64,000 nt of DNA, taken from positions 620,001-684,000 of the forward strand of contig NZ_LT598653.1 in NCBI RefSeq assembly GCF_900078365.1. The letters run 5' to 3'. Position 1 is the first letter of the stretch. The number at the start of each line of letters is the position of its first letter. Both the position numbers and the translations under genes were made by a program. Below, piece after piece: positions 1 to 7,887 of the stretch. This DNA comes from an uncultured Sphingopyxis sp. Its GTDB lineage: Bacteria; Pseudomonadota; Alphaproteobacteria; Sphingomonadales; Sphingomonadaceae. The notes beneath the pieces were generated by a model that did not search any database, was not told the DNA's origin, and was given only the letters and a program-made list of their open reading frames with translations.

Positions 1-314
1 CGGCGGCGGGCGGCGCGCTTGTCGTGATGGAGGGCGGCCACGGCCAATGGTTCGTCCAGCCTTTCGCGGCCGACCTCGCGCCGCGCGGCGAGCTTCGTTC
101 GCTGCTTCCCGACGAAGCCGTCCGGCTCGGCGACGCGCTGATCGTCGGCAATCGCGCCGAGGCCTTTGTCGCGAAACGCGGTTCGGGGCGCGCGCTCGCG
201 ATGCTGCCCGACGCGCGCGCCTTTTTGCGCTTGCCCGCGAGCGCGATCACCGACCGGCCGGGCCCCATCTATGGCCGGGCGCCCGATGCGAAGCCGATGG
301 CGGCCCCGGCATGA
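1..314 (+). CDS. tsaB: TsaB, tRNA threonylcarbamoyladenosine complex subunit (3' part)
   Basis: This is the C-terminal part of an open frame that enters from the left edge; the first whole codon begins at base 3. The visible ~100 residues run through a loop starting VVMEGGHGQWFVQPF and end in a Pro/Ala-rich tail, which fits the C-terminal region of TsaB. TsaB is the inactive ASKHA-fold partner of TsaD in making t6A at position 37 of tRNAs reading ANN codons. The ATP-fold core lies outside the window, so the call rests partly on context: the stop codon overlaps the ATG of rimI (ATGA), the usual tsaB-rimI pairing. Confidence 0.72.
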   Translation, partial: AAGGALVVMEGGHGQWFVQPFAADLAPRGELRSLLPDEAVRLGDALIVGNRAEAFVAKRGSGRALAMLPDARAFLRLPASAITDRPGPIYGRAPDAKPMAAPA

Positions 315-793
315 CCGCCGCTATCCGCCTCGCCACCGCGCGCGTCGGCGATCTCGCCGCGGTGATGCGGGTGATGGATGCGGCGTTCGAGCCCGCCTAT
401 GGCGAGGCGTGGACCGGCGCGCAGCTCTTGACCCTGTTCGCGCTGCCCTCGGCGCGCGTGTGCCTGGCGTGGGAGGGCGAAGAGGCGTGCGGCTTTTCCG
501 CCGCGCGGATCGCGGGACCAGAAAGCGAATTATTGTTGCTCGCGGTCGACCCGCAGTTTCGCGGCCGCGGGATCGGGCGATTATTGATCGACGACTGGCG
601 CGCCTGGGCCGCCGGACAGGGCGTGGAAGACTATTTCCTTGAAATGCGAGCCGACAATGACGCGGTTCATCTTTATGAACGCGCGGGCTTTACCGAATGC
701 GGACGGCGGCCCGCCTATTATCGCGGCAACGACGGCAAGCTTCGCGACGCGATTACAATGCGCCGACCGGGCGGGGAGCGTCGAGTCGACTGA
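311..793 (+). CDS. rimI: RimI-type ribosomal/protein N-acetyltransferase (GNAT)
   Basis: This is a 160-residue GNAT acetyltransferase. It shows the beta4 segment LLLLAVDPQFRGRGIGRLL, with the acetyl-CoA pyrophosphate-binding RGRGIG loop, and the C-terminal NDAVHLYERAGF motif typical of RimI (N...A...LYE..GF). RimI acetylates the N-terminal alanine of ribosomal protein S18 and, in some bacteria, other N-termini. The start is the ATG overlapping the tsaB stop by 4 bases, which implies translational coupling. The frame is open further upstream, but that extension lies inside tsaB and has no family resemblance. Confidence 0.85.
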   Translation: MTAAIRLATARVGDLAAVMRVMDAAFEPAYGEAWTGAQLLTLFALPSARVCLAWEGEEACGFSAARIAGPESELLLLAVDPQFRGRGIGRLLIDDWRAWAAGQGVEDYFLEMRADNDAVHLYERAGFTECGRRPAYYRGNDGKLRDAITMRRPGGERRVD

Positions 794-896
794 TCGGTCA
801 TTGCGGAATTGCATCCGAAGTGGCACTAATCCGTAGGGCGGAAGAAAAAAGCCAATATTCGCCGCAACGCTTCTGGGTAAAACAAGGAATAGTCTC

Positions 897-1331
897 ATGT
901 CCGATTCTGCCGACACCAACGAGATGCTCGTCACGCTGACCGCCGACATTGTCGCGGCGCATGTCAGCAACAACAGCGTCGCGATTTCCGATCTCTCCAT
1001 TTTGATCAATAATGTTCACGCCGCGCTGTCGGGCCTCGGAAGCGAGCCGGTCGTCGAGGAAAAGCCGGTGCCGGCGGTCTCGATCCGCACTTCGGTCAAG
1101 CCCGACTACATCGTCTGCCTCGAGGACGGCAAGAAGCTGAAGATGCTGCGCCGCCACCTGATGACGCATTATGGCATGACCCCTGACGACTATCGCGCCA
1201 AATGGGGGCTTCCCGCCGACTATCCGATGGTCGCGCCCAACTATGCCGAAAAGCGCCGCGCGCTGGCGAAGGAAATCGGTCTCGGCACCAAGGGCCGTGG
1301 CGGCGGGCGCAAGCGCAAGGCCAAGGCGTAA
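897..1331 (+). CDS. mucR: MucR/Ros family transcriptional regulator
   Basis: The 144-residue protein has the MucR/Ros layout: an N-terminal helical oligomerisation part (LTADIVAAHVSNNSV), then the zinc-finger-like DNA-binding domain IVCLEDGKKLKMLRRHL..H, then YGMTPDDYRAKWGLP and a basic C-terminal tail (GRGGGRKRKAKA). MucR proteins are H-NS-like global silencers of exopolysaccharide, virulence and cell-cycle genes in alphaproteobacteria. The position of the second zinc-ligand cysteine is Asp (CLED instead of CLEC), as in the MucR/Ml subgroup in which zinc is weak or absent. A ribosome binding site (AAGGAA) precedes the ATG. Confidence 0.92.
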   Translation: MSDSADTNEMLVTLTADIVAAHVSNNSVAISDLSILINNVHAALSGLGSEPVVEEKPVPAVSIRTSVKPDYIVCLEDGKKLKMLRRHLMTHYGMTPDDYRAKWGLPADYPMVAPNYAEKRRALAKEIGLGTKGRGGGRKRKAKA

Positions 1332-1363
1332 CGCTTTGCAAAAGACGGCCCCGCGGGGCAGGG

Positions 1364-1393
1364 AAGGGCGGCGCCCGCAGGGGCGCCGCCCTT
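1364..1393 (+). terminator. Intrinsic terminator-like hairpin after mucR
   Basis: A GC-rich inverted repeat of about 12-13 bp (AAGGGCGGCGCC with GGCGCCGCCCTT) and a loop of a few bases lies 32 bases after the mucR stop. It ends in CTTGTCC rather than a clean T-run, so termination is plausible but not certain. Confidence 0.6.
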
Positions 1394-1466
1394 GTCCTAT
1401 TCGCGGGGCATCCCTATACAGTTTGTAACAAAGACAGACACGGCTGCATCTGCAGGAAAGGCAAGC

Positions 1467-1892
1467 ATGTCCGGCAATATCGATCTCGAAGCCCTGTGCC
1501 ACGAAAAGGGTCTCCGCATCACCGAACAGCGCCGCATTATCGCGCGCGTCATCTCGGATTCGGAGGATCATCCCGATGTCGAGACGCTTTATGAGCGCGC
1601 CTCGAAGCTCGACAGCGGCATCTCGATCGCGACCGTTTACCGCACCGTGCGCCTGTTCGAAGAAGCGGGCATCCTCGACCGCCACGATTTCGGCGACGGG
1701 CGCTCGCGCTACGAAGCCGCGCCCGAGGCGCATCACGACCATCTGATCGACGTCGAAACGGGCAATGTGATCGAATTCGTAGATCCCGAGCTCGAGGCGT
1801 TGCAGAAAGTGATCGCCGAACGGCTGGGCTTCCGCCTGGTCGACCACCGCATGGAGCTTTATGGTGTCGCCATCGATCGCAAGCGCGACTGA
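1467..1892 (+). CDS. fur: Fur family iron-responsive regulator
   Basis: This is a 141-residue Fur-family repressor. The N-terminal winged helix contains the recognition helix region SGISIATVYRTVRLFEEAGI. The dimerisation domain carries the metal-site motif EAHHDHLIDVETGNVIEF. The CxxC structural-zinc pairs of enterobacterial Fur are absent, as in alphaproteobacterial Fur/Mur proteins. Such regulators repress iron or manganese uptake genes with the metal as co-repressor. The ATG at 1467 is preferred because it has an AGGAAAG ribosome binding site; the open frame extends 25 codons upstream without family similarity. The gene overlaps plsC by 32 bases. Confidence 0.9.
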   Translation: MSGNIDLEALCHEKGLRITEQRRIIARVISDSEDHPDVETLYERASKLDSGISIATVYRTVRLFEEAGILDRHDFGDGRSRYEAAPEAHHDHLIDVETGNVIEFVDPELEALQKVIAERLGFRLVDHRMELYGVAIDRKRD

Positions 1893-2649
1893 TCGCAGCT
1901 CGATCACCTGGCGGACGGTCGCCCGTCTCGCCCTGATGGTGCTGACGCTTCTATTCCTGATCGTCCCGCACCTTCTCTATCGCGCCGCCGGCCGCCCGTC
2001 GCCGATGGTCATGGCCTTCATGAACGCCGCCGGCTGGATCGCGGGGCTGCGCATCCGCACGACGGGCACGCGGCTCCGGCGCGACGTGCTGTTCGTGTCC
2101 AATCATGTCAGCTGGCTCGACATATTGGCGCTGGGCGGCGCGGCGCGCTCGGCTTTCGTGTCGAAGGCCGAAGTGGGCACGACCCCGCTCGTCGGCTGGC
2201 TCGCCGACCAGAACCACACCGTCTATGTCCAGCGCGAGGCGCGGCGCGAGATTCACAATCAGGCGAACGAGCTGCGGGGTGCGCTCGCGCGCGGCCGGCC
2301 GGTGACGCTGTTTCCCGAGGGCACGACCGGGCCGGGCGACGGACTGCTGCCCTTCCGCGCCTCGCTGTTCCAGGCGGTGATCCCGACCCCGCCGAAGCTG
2401 CGCGTCCAGCCGGTCCTGCTCGACTATGGCGCCGAGGCGACCGACATTGCCTGGCTCGATCCCGAATCCGGGCTCGACAATTTCAAGCGGCTGCTCGCGC
2501 GCAAGCGTCCGATCTATCTGACGATCCATTATCTCGATCCGCTCCCCGACATCGTCGAGGGCGATCGCAAGCTGCTCGCCGAGGCGGCGCGTGCGACGAT
2601 CGCGGCCGAAATCGCGCGGTCTTCCGCCGGCGCGCCGCATCGCCTATAG
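1861..2649 (+). CDS. plsC: 1-acyl-sn-glycerol-3-phosphate acyltransferase
   Basis: This 262-residue membrane-associated acyltransferase has an N-terminal hydrophobic segment (LALMVLTLLFLIVPHLLY), the catalytic HX4D box in NHVSWLD (residues 81-87) and the substrate-binding FPEGTT box near residue 151. PlsC acylates lysophosphatidate to phosphatidate in phospholipid synthesis at the inner membrane. Its ATG lies inside the 3' end of fur (32-base overlap in another frame), and miaB begins 7 bases after its stop, so fur-plsC-miaB is probably co-transcribed. Membership of the related ornithine-lipid acyltransferases (OlsA) cannot be excluded from motifs alone. Confidence 0.87.
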   Translation: MVSPSIASATDRSSITWRTVARLALMVLTLLFLIVPHLLYRAAGRPSPMVMAFMNAAGWIAGLRIRTTGTRLRRDVLFVSNHVSWLDILALGGAARSAFVSKAEVGTTPLVGWLADQNHTVYVQREARREIHNQANELRGALARGRPVTLFPEGTTGPGDGLLPFRASLFQAVIPTPPKLRVQPVLLDYGAEATDIAWLDPESGLDNFKRLLARKRPIYLTIHYLDPLPDIVEGDRKLLAEAARATIAAEIARSSAGAPHRL

Positions 2650-2656
2650 CGCGCCG

Positions 2657-4006
2657 ATGAAATCCGACTCTCTCCCAAATCCTCAGAAGACCTTCCACGT
2701 CAAATCCTTCGGCTGCCAGATGAACGTCTATGACGGCGAGCGCATGGCCGAGATGCTAGGCGCCGAGGGCTATGTCGCGGCGGCCGATGGCGCCGACGCC
2801 GATTTGGTCGTGCTCAACACCTGCCACATCCGCGAAAAGGCGGCCGAGAAAGTCTATTCGGACATCGGCCGGCTGAAGCGCGCCGACGGCAGCACGCCGA
2901 CCATCGCCGTCGCTGGCTGCGTCGCGCAGGCCGAAGGCGCCGAGATCGCGCGCCGCGCGCCCAGCGTCGACGTCGTCGTCGGCCCGCAGGCCTATCACCG
3001 CCTGCCCGGCCTCATCGCGCGCGCCGAGCGGGGAGAGAAGGCGGTCGACCTCGACATGCCGCTCGAAAGCAAGTTCGGCGCGCTGCCGAAGCGCAGCGGC
3101 AACCAGCGCCCGACCGCCTTCCTGACCGTGCAGGAAGGCTGCGACAAATTCTGCACCTATTGCGTCGTTCCCTATACGCGCGGCGCCGAGATCAGCCGGC
3201 CCTTCGCCGACCTGATCGCCGAAGCGCGCGCGCTCGTTGCGGGCGGCGTCCGCGAGATCACCTTGCTCGGGCAGAACGTCAATGCGTGGGACGGCGAGGA
3301 CGAGCAGGGCAGGGCGATCGGCCTCGACGGGTTGATCCGCGAACTCGCGAAAGAGGACGGGCTCGAGCGCATCCGCTACACGACGAGCCATCCCAACGAC
3401 ATGACCGACGGGCTGATCGCGGCGCATGGCGAGATCGAGAAGCTGATGCCTTTTCTCCACCTGCCGGTGCAGGCGGGCAGCGACCGCATCCTCGCCGCGA
3501 TGAACCGCAGCCATAGCGTCGACAGCTATCTGCGCGTCATCGAACGCGTCCGCGAAGCGCGCCCCGACATCGCGATCTCGGGCGACTTCATCGTTGGCTT
3601 CCCCGGTGAAACCGAAGAAGATTTCGACAAGACCATGAAGCTGATCGAAGACGTGGGTTTCGATACCTCGTTCTCGTTCATCTATTCGCGCCGCCCCGGC
3701 ACGCCCGCGGCGAGCATGGAGGATCAGGTCGAGGAGGCGGTGATGAACGATCGCCTCCAGCGGCTTCAGGCGCTGCTCAACGAGCAGCAGCAGGGGTTCA
3801 ACGAAGCGACCGTCGGCCGCGCGACGCGCCTGCTTCTCGAACGCAAGGGCAAGCATGACGGCCAGTTGATCGGCAAATCGCCCTGGCTGCAGTCGGTCCA
3901 CGTCACCGCGCCGGGCCTCGCGATCGGCGACATGGTCGACGTGCGCGTCACCTCGGCCGGGCCGAACAGCCTCGGCGCCGAACTTCTGATGGAAGCAGTC
4001 GCCTAG
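2657..4006 (+). CDS. miaB: tRNA-2-methylthio-N6-dimethylallyladenosine synthase MiaB
   Basis: The 449-residue methylthiotransferase has the complete family layout: an N-terminal domain with three cluster cysteines (C20 in FGCQMN, C56 in NTCHIR, C88 in GCVAQ), the radical-SAM CX3CX2C motif at C162/C166/C169 (GCDKFCTYC), and a C-terminal TRAM domain. It adds the 2-methylthio group to i6A37 of tRNAs reading UNN codons. The ATG at 2657 follows plsC by 7 bases; the longer frame upstream runs into plsC. It usually sits next to phoH and ybeY, as phoH does here. Confidence 0.96.
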   Translation: MKSDSLPNPQKTFHVKSFGCQMNVYDGERMAEMLGAEGYVAAADGADADLVVLNTCHIREKAAEKVYSDIGRLKRADGSTPTIAVAGCVAQAEGAEIARRAPSVDVVVGPQAYHRLPGLIARAERGEKAVDLDMPLESKFGALPKRSGNQRPTAFLTVQEGCDKFCTYCVVPYTRGAEISRPFADLIAEARALVAGGVREITLLGQNVNAWDGEDEQGRAIGLDGLIRELAKEDGLERIRYTTSHPNDMTDGLIAAHGEIEKLMPFLHLPVQAGSDRILAAMNRSHSVDSYLRVIERVREARPDIAISGDFIVGFPGETEEDFDKTMKLIEDVGFDTSFSFIYSRRPGTPAASMEDQVEEAVMNDRLQRLQALLNEQQQGFNEATVGRATRLLLERKGKHDGQLIGKSPWLQSVHVTAPGLAIGDMVDVRVTSAGPNSLGAELLMEAVA

Positions 4007-4020
4007 TGGCTCGGGCTTCC

Positions 4021-4107
4021 TGTGTCCCCGCGAAGGCGGGGACCCATCACCCACTGCTTAAATTTGAGACGACCGGAGATGGACTCCCGCCTTCGCGGGA
4101 GTACACA
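4021..4107. repeat. Paired inverted REP-like repeat between miaB and phoH
   Basis: Two copies of a self-complementary unit (CCCCGCGAAGGCGGGG and its degenerate partner CTCCCGCCTTCGCGGGAG) stand in opposite orientation about 35 bases apart, flanked by TGTGT and ACACA. The pair could form one long stem or two small hairpins. Related pairs occur at ten other places between 5 and 43 kb. Confidence 0.8.
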
Positions 4108-4138
4108 GTCCTTTATCGAAGCTAGGAGCCCTGCCCAC

Positions 4139-5146
4139 GTGTCCAAACGCCCGCTGACCGCCTCCACCCCCGCCGAACCCGGCGACCGCGTCCGACTGAC
4201 GGCGGAGTTCGAGCGAACGCAGCTTCTGGGCATTCTTTTCGGCGAGTTCGACCGCAATCTCGTCGCGATCGAGAACCGCCTCGGCGTCTATATCTCGGCG
4301 CGCGGCAACCGTGTGCAGATCGAGGGCGAGGCCGAAGCCGCGGCGCGCGCGCGCGACGTGCTCACCGAACTCTACAATCGCATCGAACAGGGGCAGGAGG
4401 TCGACGCGGGGCTCGTCGATGGGGTGATCGCGATGTCGGCGCAGCCGACGCTCGACGGCATCATCCGCCACGACACGAGCGAAGCGCCGCCGGTGATGAT
4501 CCGCACGCGCAAGAAGACGATCGTCCCGCGCGCGCCGTCGCAGGTCCCCTATATGCAGGCGCTCGCGCGCGACGAGGTGATCTTCGCGCTCGGCCCCGCG
4601 GGCACCGGCAAGACCTATCTCGCGGTCGCGCAGGCGGTCGCGCAGCTCATCACCGGCAGCGTCCAGCGCCTGATCCTCTCGCGCCCCGCGGTCGAGGCGG
4701 GCGAAAAGCTCGGCTTCCTCCCCGGCGACATGAAGGAAAAGGTCGATCCCTATCTGCGCCCGCTCTACGACGCGCTCCACGACTGCCTGCCCGCCGAGCA
4801 GGTCGAGCGCCGCATCGCGAGCGGCGAGATCGAGATCGCGCCGCTGGCCTTCATGCGCGGCCGCACCCTCGCCGACGCCTTCATCATCCTCGACGAGGCG
4901 CAGAACACGACGATCCCGCAGATGAAGATGTTCCTGACCCGCTTCGGCATGAACAGCCGGATGGTGATCTGCGGCGACCCGAAGCAGGTCGACCTGCCGA
5001 TGCCCGCGACCTCGGGCCTCGCCGACGCGGTCGCGCGGCTCGAGGGGCTCGAAGGCATCAACGTCAGCCGCTTCACCGCCGCCGACGTCGTCCGCCACCC
5101 GATCGTCGGCCGGATCGTCGAGGCCTATGAGGGGCCGGGGGCTTAA
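4139..5146 (+). CDS. phoH: PhoH family ATPase (YbeZ-like)
   Basis: This is a 335-residue PhoH-like protein. An N-terminal KH-like region (about 20-80) precedes the P-loop ATPase core with Walker A GPAGTGKT (152-159), the SRPAVEAGEKLGFLPGD signature and Walker B ILDEAQN. The family is linked to RNA metabolism and ribosome maturation with YbeY. The GTG at 4139 is chosen because it follows an AGGAG ribosome binding site by about 10 bases; the frame upstream runs into the inverted repeat and is not coding. The usual next gene, ybeY, is displaced 6.2 kb downstream. Confidence 0.92.
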   Translation: MSKRPLTASTPAEPGDRVRLTAEFERTQLLGILFGEFDRNLVAIENRLGVYISARGNRVQIEGEAEAAARARDVLTELYNRIEQGQEVDAGLVDGVIAMSAQPTLDGIIRHDTSEAPPVMIRTRKKTIVPRAPSQVPYMQALARDEVIFALGPAGTGKTYLAVAQAVAQLITGSVQRLILSRPAVEAGEKLGFLPGDMKEKVDPYLRPLYDALHDCLPAEQVERRIASGEIEIAPLAFMRGRTLADAFIILDEAQNTTIPQMKMFLTRFGMNSRMVICGDPKQVDLPMPATSGLADAVARLEGLEGINVSRFTAADVVRHPIVGRIVEAYEGPGA

Positions 5147-5196
5147 CGCAAGCGATGACGGCTATGGGGTGGTGAACTGCCATTGCGATCCATCAA

Positions 5197-5326
5197 GCCC
5201 CTCCCCTTCAGGGGAGGGGCAACGAAGACTTGGCAGCTTGCTGCCTAGTCGTAGTGGGGTGGGGTTTATCGGTGTTGCGCAAGGCCGATAGACCCCACCC
5301 CAACCCCTCCCCTGAAGGGGAGGGGC
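5197..5326. repeat. Inverted repeat pair, CCCCTCCCCT-type
   Basis: This lies in the 506-base gap after phoH. Two near-perfect palindromes, each of ten bases CCCCTCCCCT (or CCCCTCCCCTT) facing its complement across TTCA or TGAA, sit at about 5197-5220 and 5304-5326. Between them is an inner inverted pair (GTGGGGTGGGG and CCCCACCCCAAC). A single copy of the same palindrome lies at 34.8 kb beside lysC. Confidence 0.8.
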
Positions 5327-5367
5327 TTTCTTCTCTCCATGTCCGCAATCGGTCGGTCTCAGACATT

Positions 5368-5447
5368 CGTCATCCCGGACTTGATCCGGGATCCATTCTC
5401 TCCACGCCGCGTGAATGGACCCCGGATCAAGTCCGGGGTGACGATGA
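5368..5447. repeat. Inverted repeat pair, GTCATCCCGGA-type
   Basis: CGTCATCCCGGACTTGATCC and its inverted partner CCGGATCAAGTCCGGGGTGA face each other across about 25 bases. The distal flank GATGAAAGATAG(A/G)TCCGCT is shared with the repeat at 8974-9054, so the repeated unit is longer than the palindrome. The rest of the 5147-5580 gap holds no convincing gene. Confidence 0.8.
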
Positions 5448-5580
5448 AAGATAGATCCGCTTCCGGCCGCCAGCGGCCTCGAACCCCTTAATCCGATGAC
5501 CCCTGACATTGTCCCGGACGACGCCTCCCACAACGTCGCACCGTTCGCGCTATTTTTCGAGAGTGATTCGCATTAGCATA

Positions 5581-5632
5581 TTGACCCTCTGATTTTGCGC
5601 GCCTAGGGCGCTGCTATTGCGAGTCAATCGCA
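5581..5632 (+). promoter_or_regulatory. Candidate promoter and Fur-box-like operator of the heme-type receptor gene
   Basis: A sigma70-like promoter is visible as TTGACC (5581-5586), a 17-base spacer and TAGGGC (5604-5609). A 7-1-7 inverted repeat TGCGAGTCAATCGCA (5618-5632; 6 of 7 arm positions complementary) lies over the expected transcription start. A poorer copy, CGAGAGTGATTCGCA, lies upstream at 5558-5572. This is the shape expected of a Fur site in a GC-rich alphaproteobacterium, and fur itself is 3.7 kb away. The assignment is inferred from pattern and position only. Confidence 0.5.
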
Positions 5633-5652
5633 TAACAATCAGGGGAAGAAAA

Positions 5653-7866
5653 TTGACCAGCCAGAGTTTGCCGTCCGTCAGCCGCCTCGCCGCCGGCAGC
5701 GCGCTGGGCCTTGCGCTCGCCGCGACCGCTGCGCCGGCCTTTGCGCAGGACAATGACGGCGAATATTGGCTGGCACGCAAGAACCAGATCGTCGTGACCG
5801 CGACGCGCACCGCGGTGCGGGCCGAGGACCTGCCCGTCACCGTCAGCGTCAAGAGCGACGAGCAGATCGCCGACGAGCTCGTCACCGACATCCGCGACCT
5901 CGTGCGCTTCGAACCGGGCGTCAGCGTCCAGCGCCAGCCCGCGCGCTTCGGCGCCGCGCTGGGCGCGACCGGGCGCGCGGGTAACGACAGCTTCAACATT
6001 CGCGGCATCGGCGGCAACCGCGTGCTGATCCAGGTCGACGGGGTGCGCGTTCCCGACGGTTTCAGCTTCGGCGCGCAGGCGGCGGGCCGCGGCGACTATG
6101 TCGACCTCGGCCTCATCAAGTCGGTCGAAATCCTGCGCGGCCCTTCGTCGGCGCTCTATGGCAGCGACGGGCTCGCGGGCGCGGTCAGTTTCATCACCGC
6201 CGACCCCGCCGATTTCATCCAGCCGGGCAAGACTGTCGGCGGCCTCCTCCGCGCCGGCTACAGCAGCGCCGACGAGGAGTATAGCGAGACCGCGATCCTC
6301 GCTGGGCGCAGCGGCGACTGGTCGCTGATGGCCGCCTATACGCGCCGCGACTGGCAGGAACTCGACAACAAGGGCGACGTCGGCGGCACCGGCACGCTGC
6401 GCACCGAACCCAATCCGCAGGACGGCCGTTCGAACGCCGCGCTCGCCCGCATCGTCTATGATCCGGCGAACGGTCACAAGCTGCGCCTGACCGGCGAATA
6501 TCTCGACACGCATCTTTACACGAACGGGCTCACCGGCCTCAGCGCGTCGGTCGAACGGCTCGAAGGCTGGGACAGCGGCGAACGCAAGCGCGTCTCGCTC
6601 GACTGGAGCTGGGAGGGCGAGGGCGCGATCGATTTCGCGCGCGTCGCGCTTTACTGGCAGGACGGCGAGGACAATCAATATACCGAAGAGGATCGCACCC
6701 CCGCGGTCGACCGCACGCGCCTCAACACCTTCGAGAACCGCGTCATCGGCGCCGCCGCCGACGCGCGCGCCGACTTTGCGACCGGGGCGGTCGCCCACCG
6801 CCTCGTCTTCGGCGGCGACATCAGCAAGACGCGCCAGCGGGGCCTGCGCGACGGCACCGTCCCGCCCTTCGGCGAAGTCTTTCCGACGCGCGCCTTCCCG
6901 AGCACCGACTTCACCCGCGCGGGCCTGTTCGCGGGCGACGAGATCAGCATCGCCGACGGCCGGCTGATCCTTTATCCGGCGCTGCGCTTCGACTGGTACG
7001 ACCTGTCGCCCGACGACGACCCGCTGCTCCCCGCCTTCAGCGGCGCCGGGCAGGGCGGTTCGCGTCTGTCGCCCAAGTTCGGCGCGCTGTGGAAGATCAC
7101 CGACACGGTGCGGCTGTTCGCCAATTATGCGACGGGTTTCAAGGCGCCCGAGCCGGGGCAGGTCAACCAGTTCTTCGAAAATCTCGCCTTCGGCTACACC
7201 TCGGCGCCGAACCCCGACCTCGGCCCCGAACGCAGCGAAAGCTTCGAGGGCGGCATCCGCTTTTCCAGCGATCATGTCAGCCTCGACGTCACCGCCTTTT
7301 CGGCGCGCTACAAGGATTTCATCAGTCAGGAAGTGGTGAGCGGCAGCTTCACGCCCGCCGATCCCGCCGTCTATCAATTCGTGAATCTCGACCGCGCCCG
7401 GGTCAAAGGCGCCGAAGCGCGGTTCGAGGGGCGAGCGTCGTCCGGCCTGTATACGACGCTCGCCCTATCCTATGCGAAGGGCAGTGAGATATTGCCCGAC
7501 GGCACGCGCGTGCCGCTGTCGACGATCGACCCGCTCAAGCTCGTCGCGGGCGTCGGCTACCGCGAGCCCGCGGGGCGGTTCGGCGGCCAGCTGATCATGA
7601 CGCACAGCGCGCGCAAGGAGGCATCGCGGACCGAAGGGCTTTGCACGCCCGAATGCTACCGCCCCGACGGCTTCACCATCCTCGACGCGACCGCCTTCGT
7701 GCGGATCGTGGAGGGGCTGACGCTCCGCGCCGGGGTCTTCAACATCCTCGACGAAAAATATGCGTGGTGGAGCGATGTGCGCGGGCTCGCGTCCACCTCG
7801 ACCGTCACTGACGCCTATACCCAGCCCGGCCGCAACGTGAGCGCCTCGCTGAGCTTCCGCTTCTAG
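5653..7866 (+). CDS. TonB-dependent hemoglobin/heme-type outer membrane receptor
   Basis: This is a 737-residue receptor with a signal peptide ending PAFAQ. The plug domain contains IVVTATRTAVRAEDLPVTVSV (TonB-box region), FNIRGIGGNRVLIQVDGVRVPDGF and VEILRGPSSALYGSDGLAGAVSF, matching the TonB-hemoglobin/transferrin/lactoferrin receptor family (HmuR/ShuA-like). The 22-strand barrel ends in the aromatic SFRF. A TTG start at 5653 is preferred: it has an AGGGGAAG ribosome binding site and gives a clean signal peptide, whereas the ATG at 5617 has none. The Fur-box-like site and the DUF6607 partner gene suggest iron- or heme-regulated uptake; the ligand is not proven. Confidence 0.85.
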   Translation: MTSQSLPSVSRLAAGSALGLALAATAAPAFAQDNDGEYWLARKNQIVVTATRTAVRAEDLPVTVSVKSDEQIADELVTDIRDLVRFEPGVSVQRQPARFGAALGATGRAGNDSFNIRGIGGNRVLIQVDGVRVPDGFSFGAQAAGRGDYVDLGLIKSVEILRGPSSALYGSDGLAGAVSFITADPADFIQPGKTVGGLLRAGYSSADEEYSETAILAGRSGDWSLMAAYTRRDWQELDNKGDVGGTGTLRTEPNPQDGRSNAALARIVYDPANGHKLRLTGEYLDTHLYTNGLTGLSASVERLEGWDSGERKRVSLDWSWEGEGAIDFARVALYWQDGEDNQYTEEDRTPAVDRTRLNTFENRVIGAAADARADFATGAVAHRLVFGGDISKTRQRGLRDGTVPPFGEVFPTRAFPSTDFTRAGLFAGDEISIADGRLILYPALRFDWYDLSPDDDPLLPAFSGAGQGGSRLSPKFGALWKITDTVRLFANYATGFKAPEPGQVNQFFENLAFGYTSAPNPDLGPERSESFEGGIRFSSDHVSLDVTAFSARYKDFISQEVVSGSFTPADPAVYQFVNLDRARVKGAEARFEGRASSGLYTTLALSYAKGSEILPDGTRVPLSTIDPLKLVAGVGYREPAGRFGGQLIMTHSARKEASRTEGLCTPECYRPDGFTILDATAFVRIVEGLTLRAGVFNILDEKYAWWSDVRGLASTSTVTDAYTQPGRNVSASLSFRF

Positions 7867-7887
7867 TCGAACAGAAGGACTGCACCG

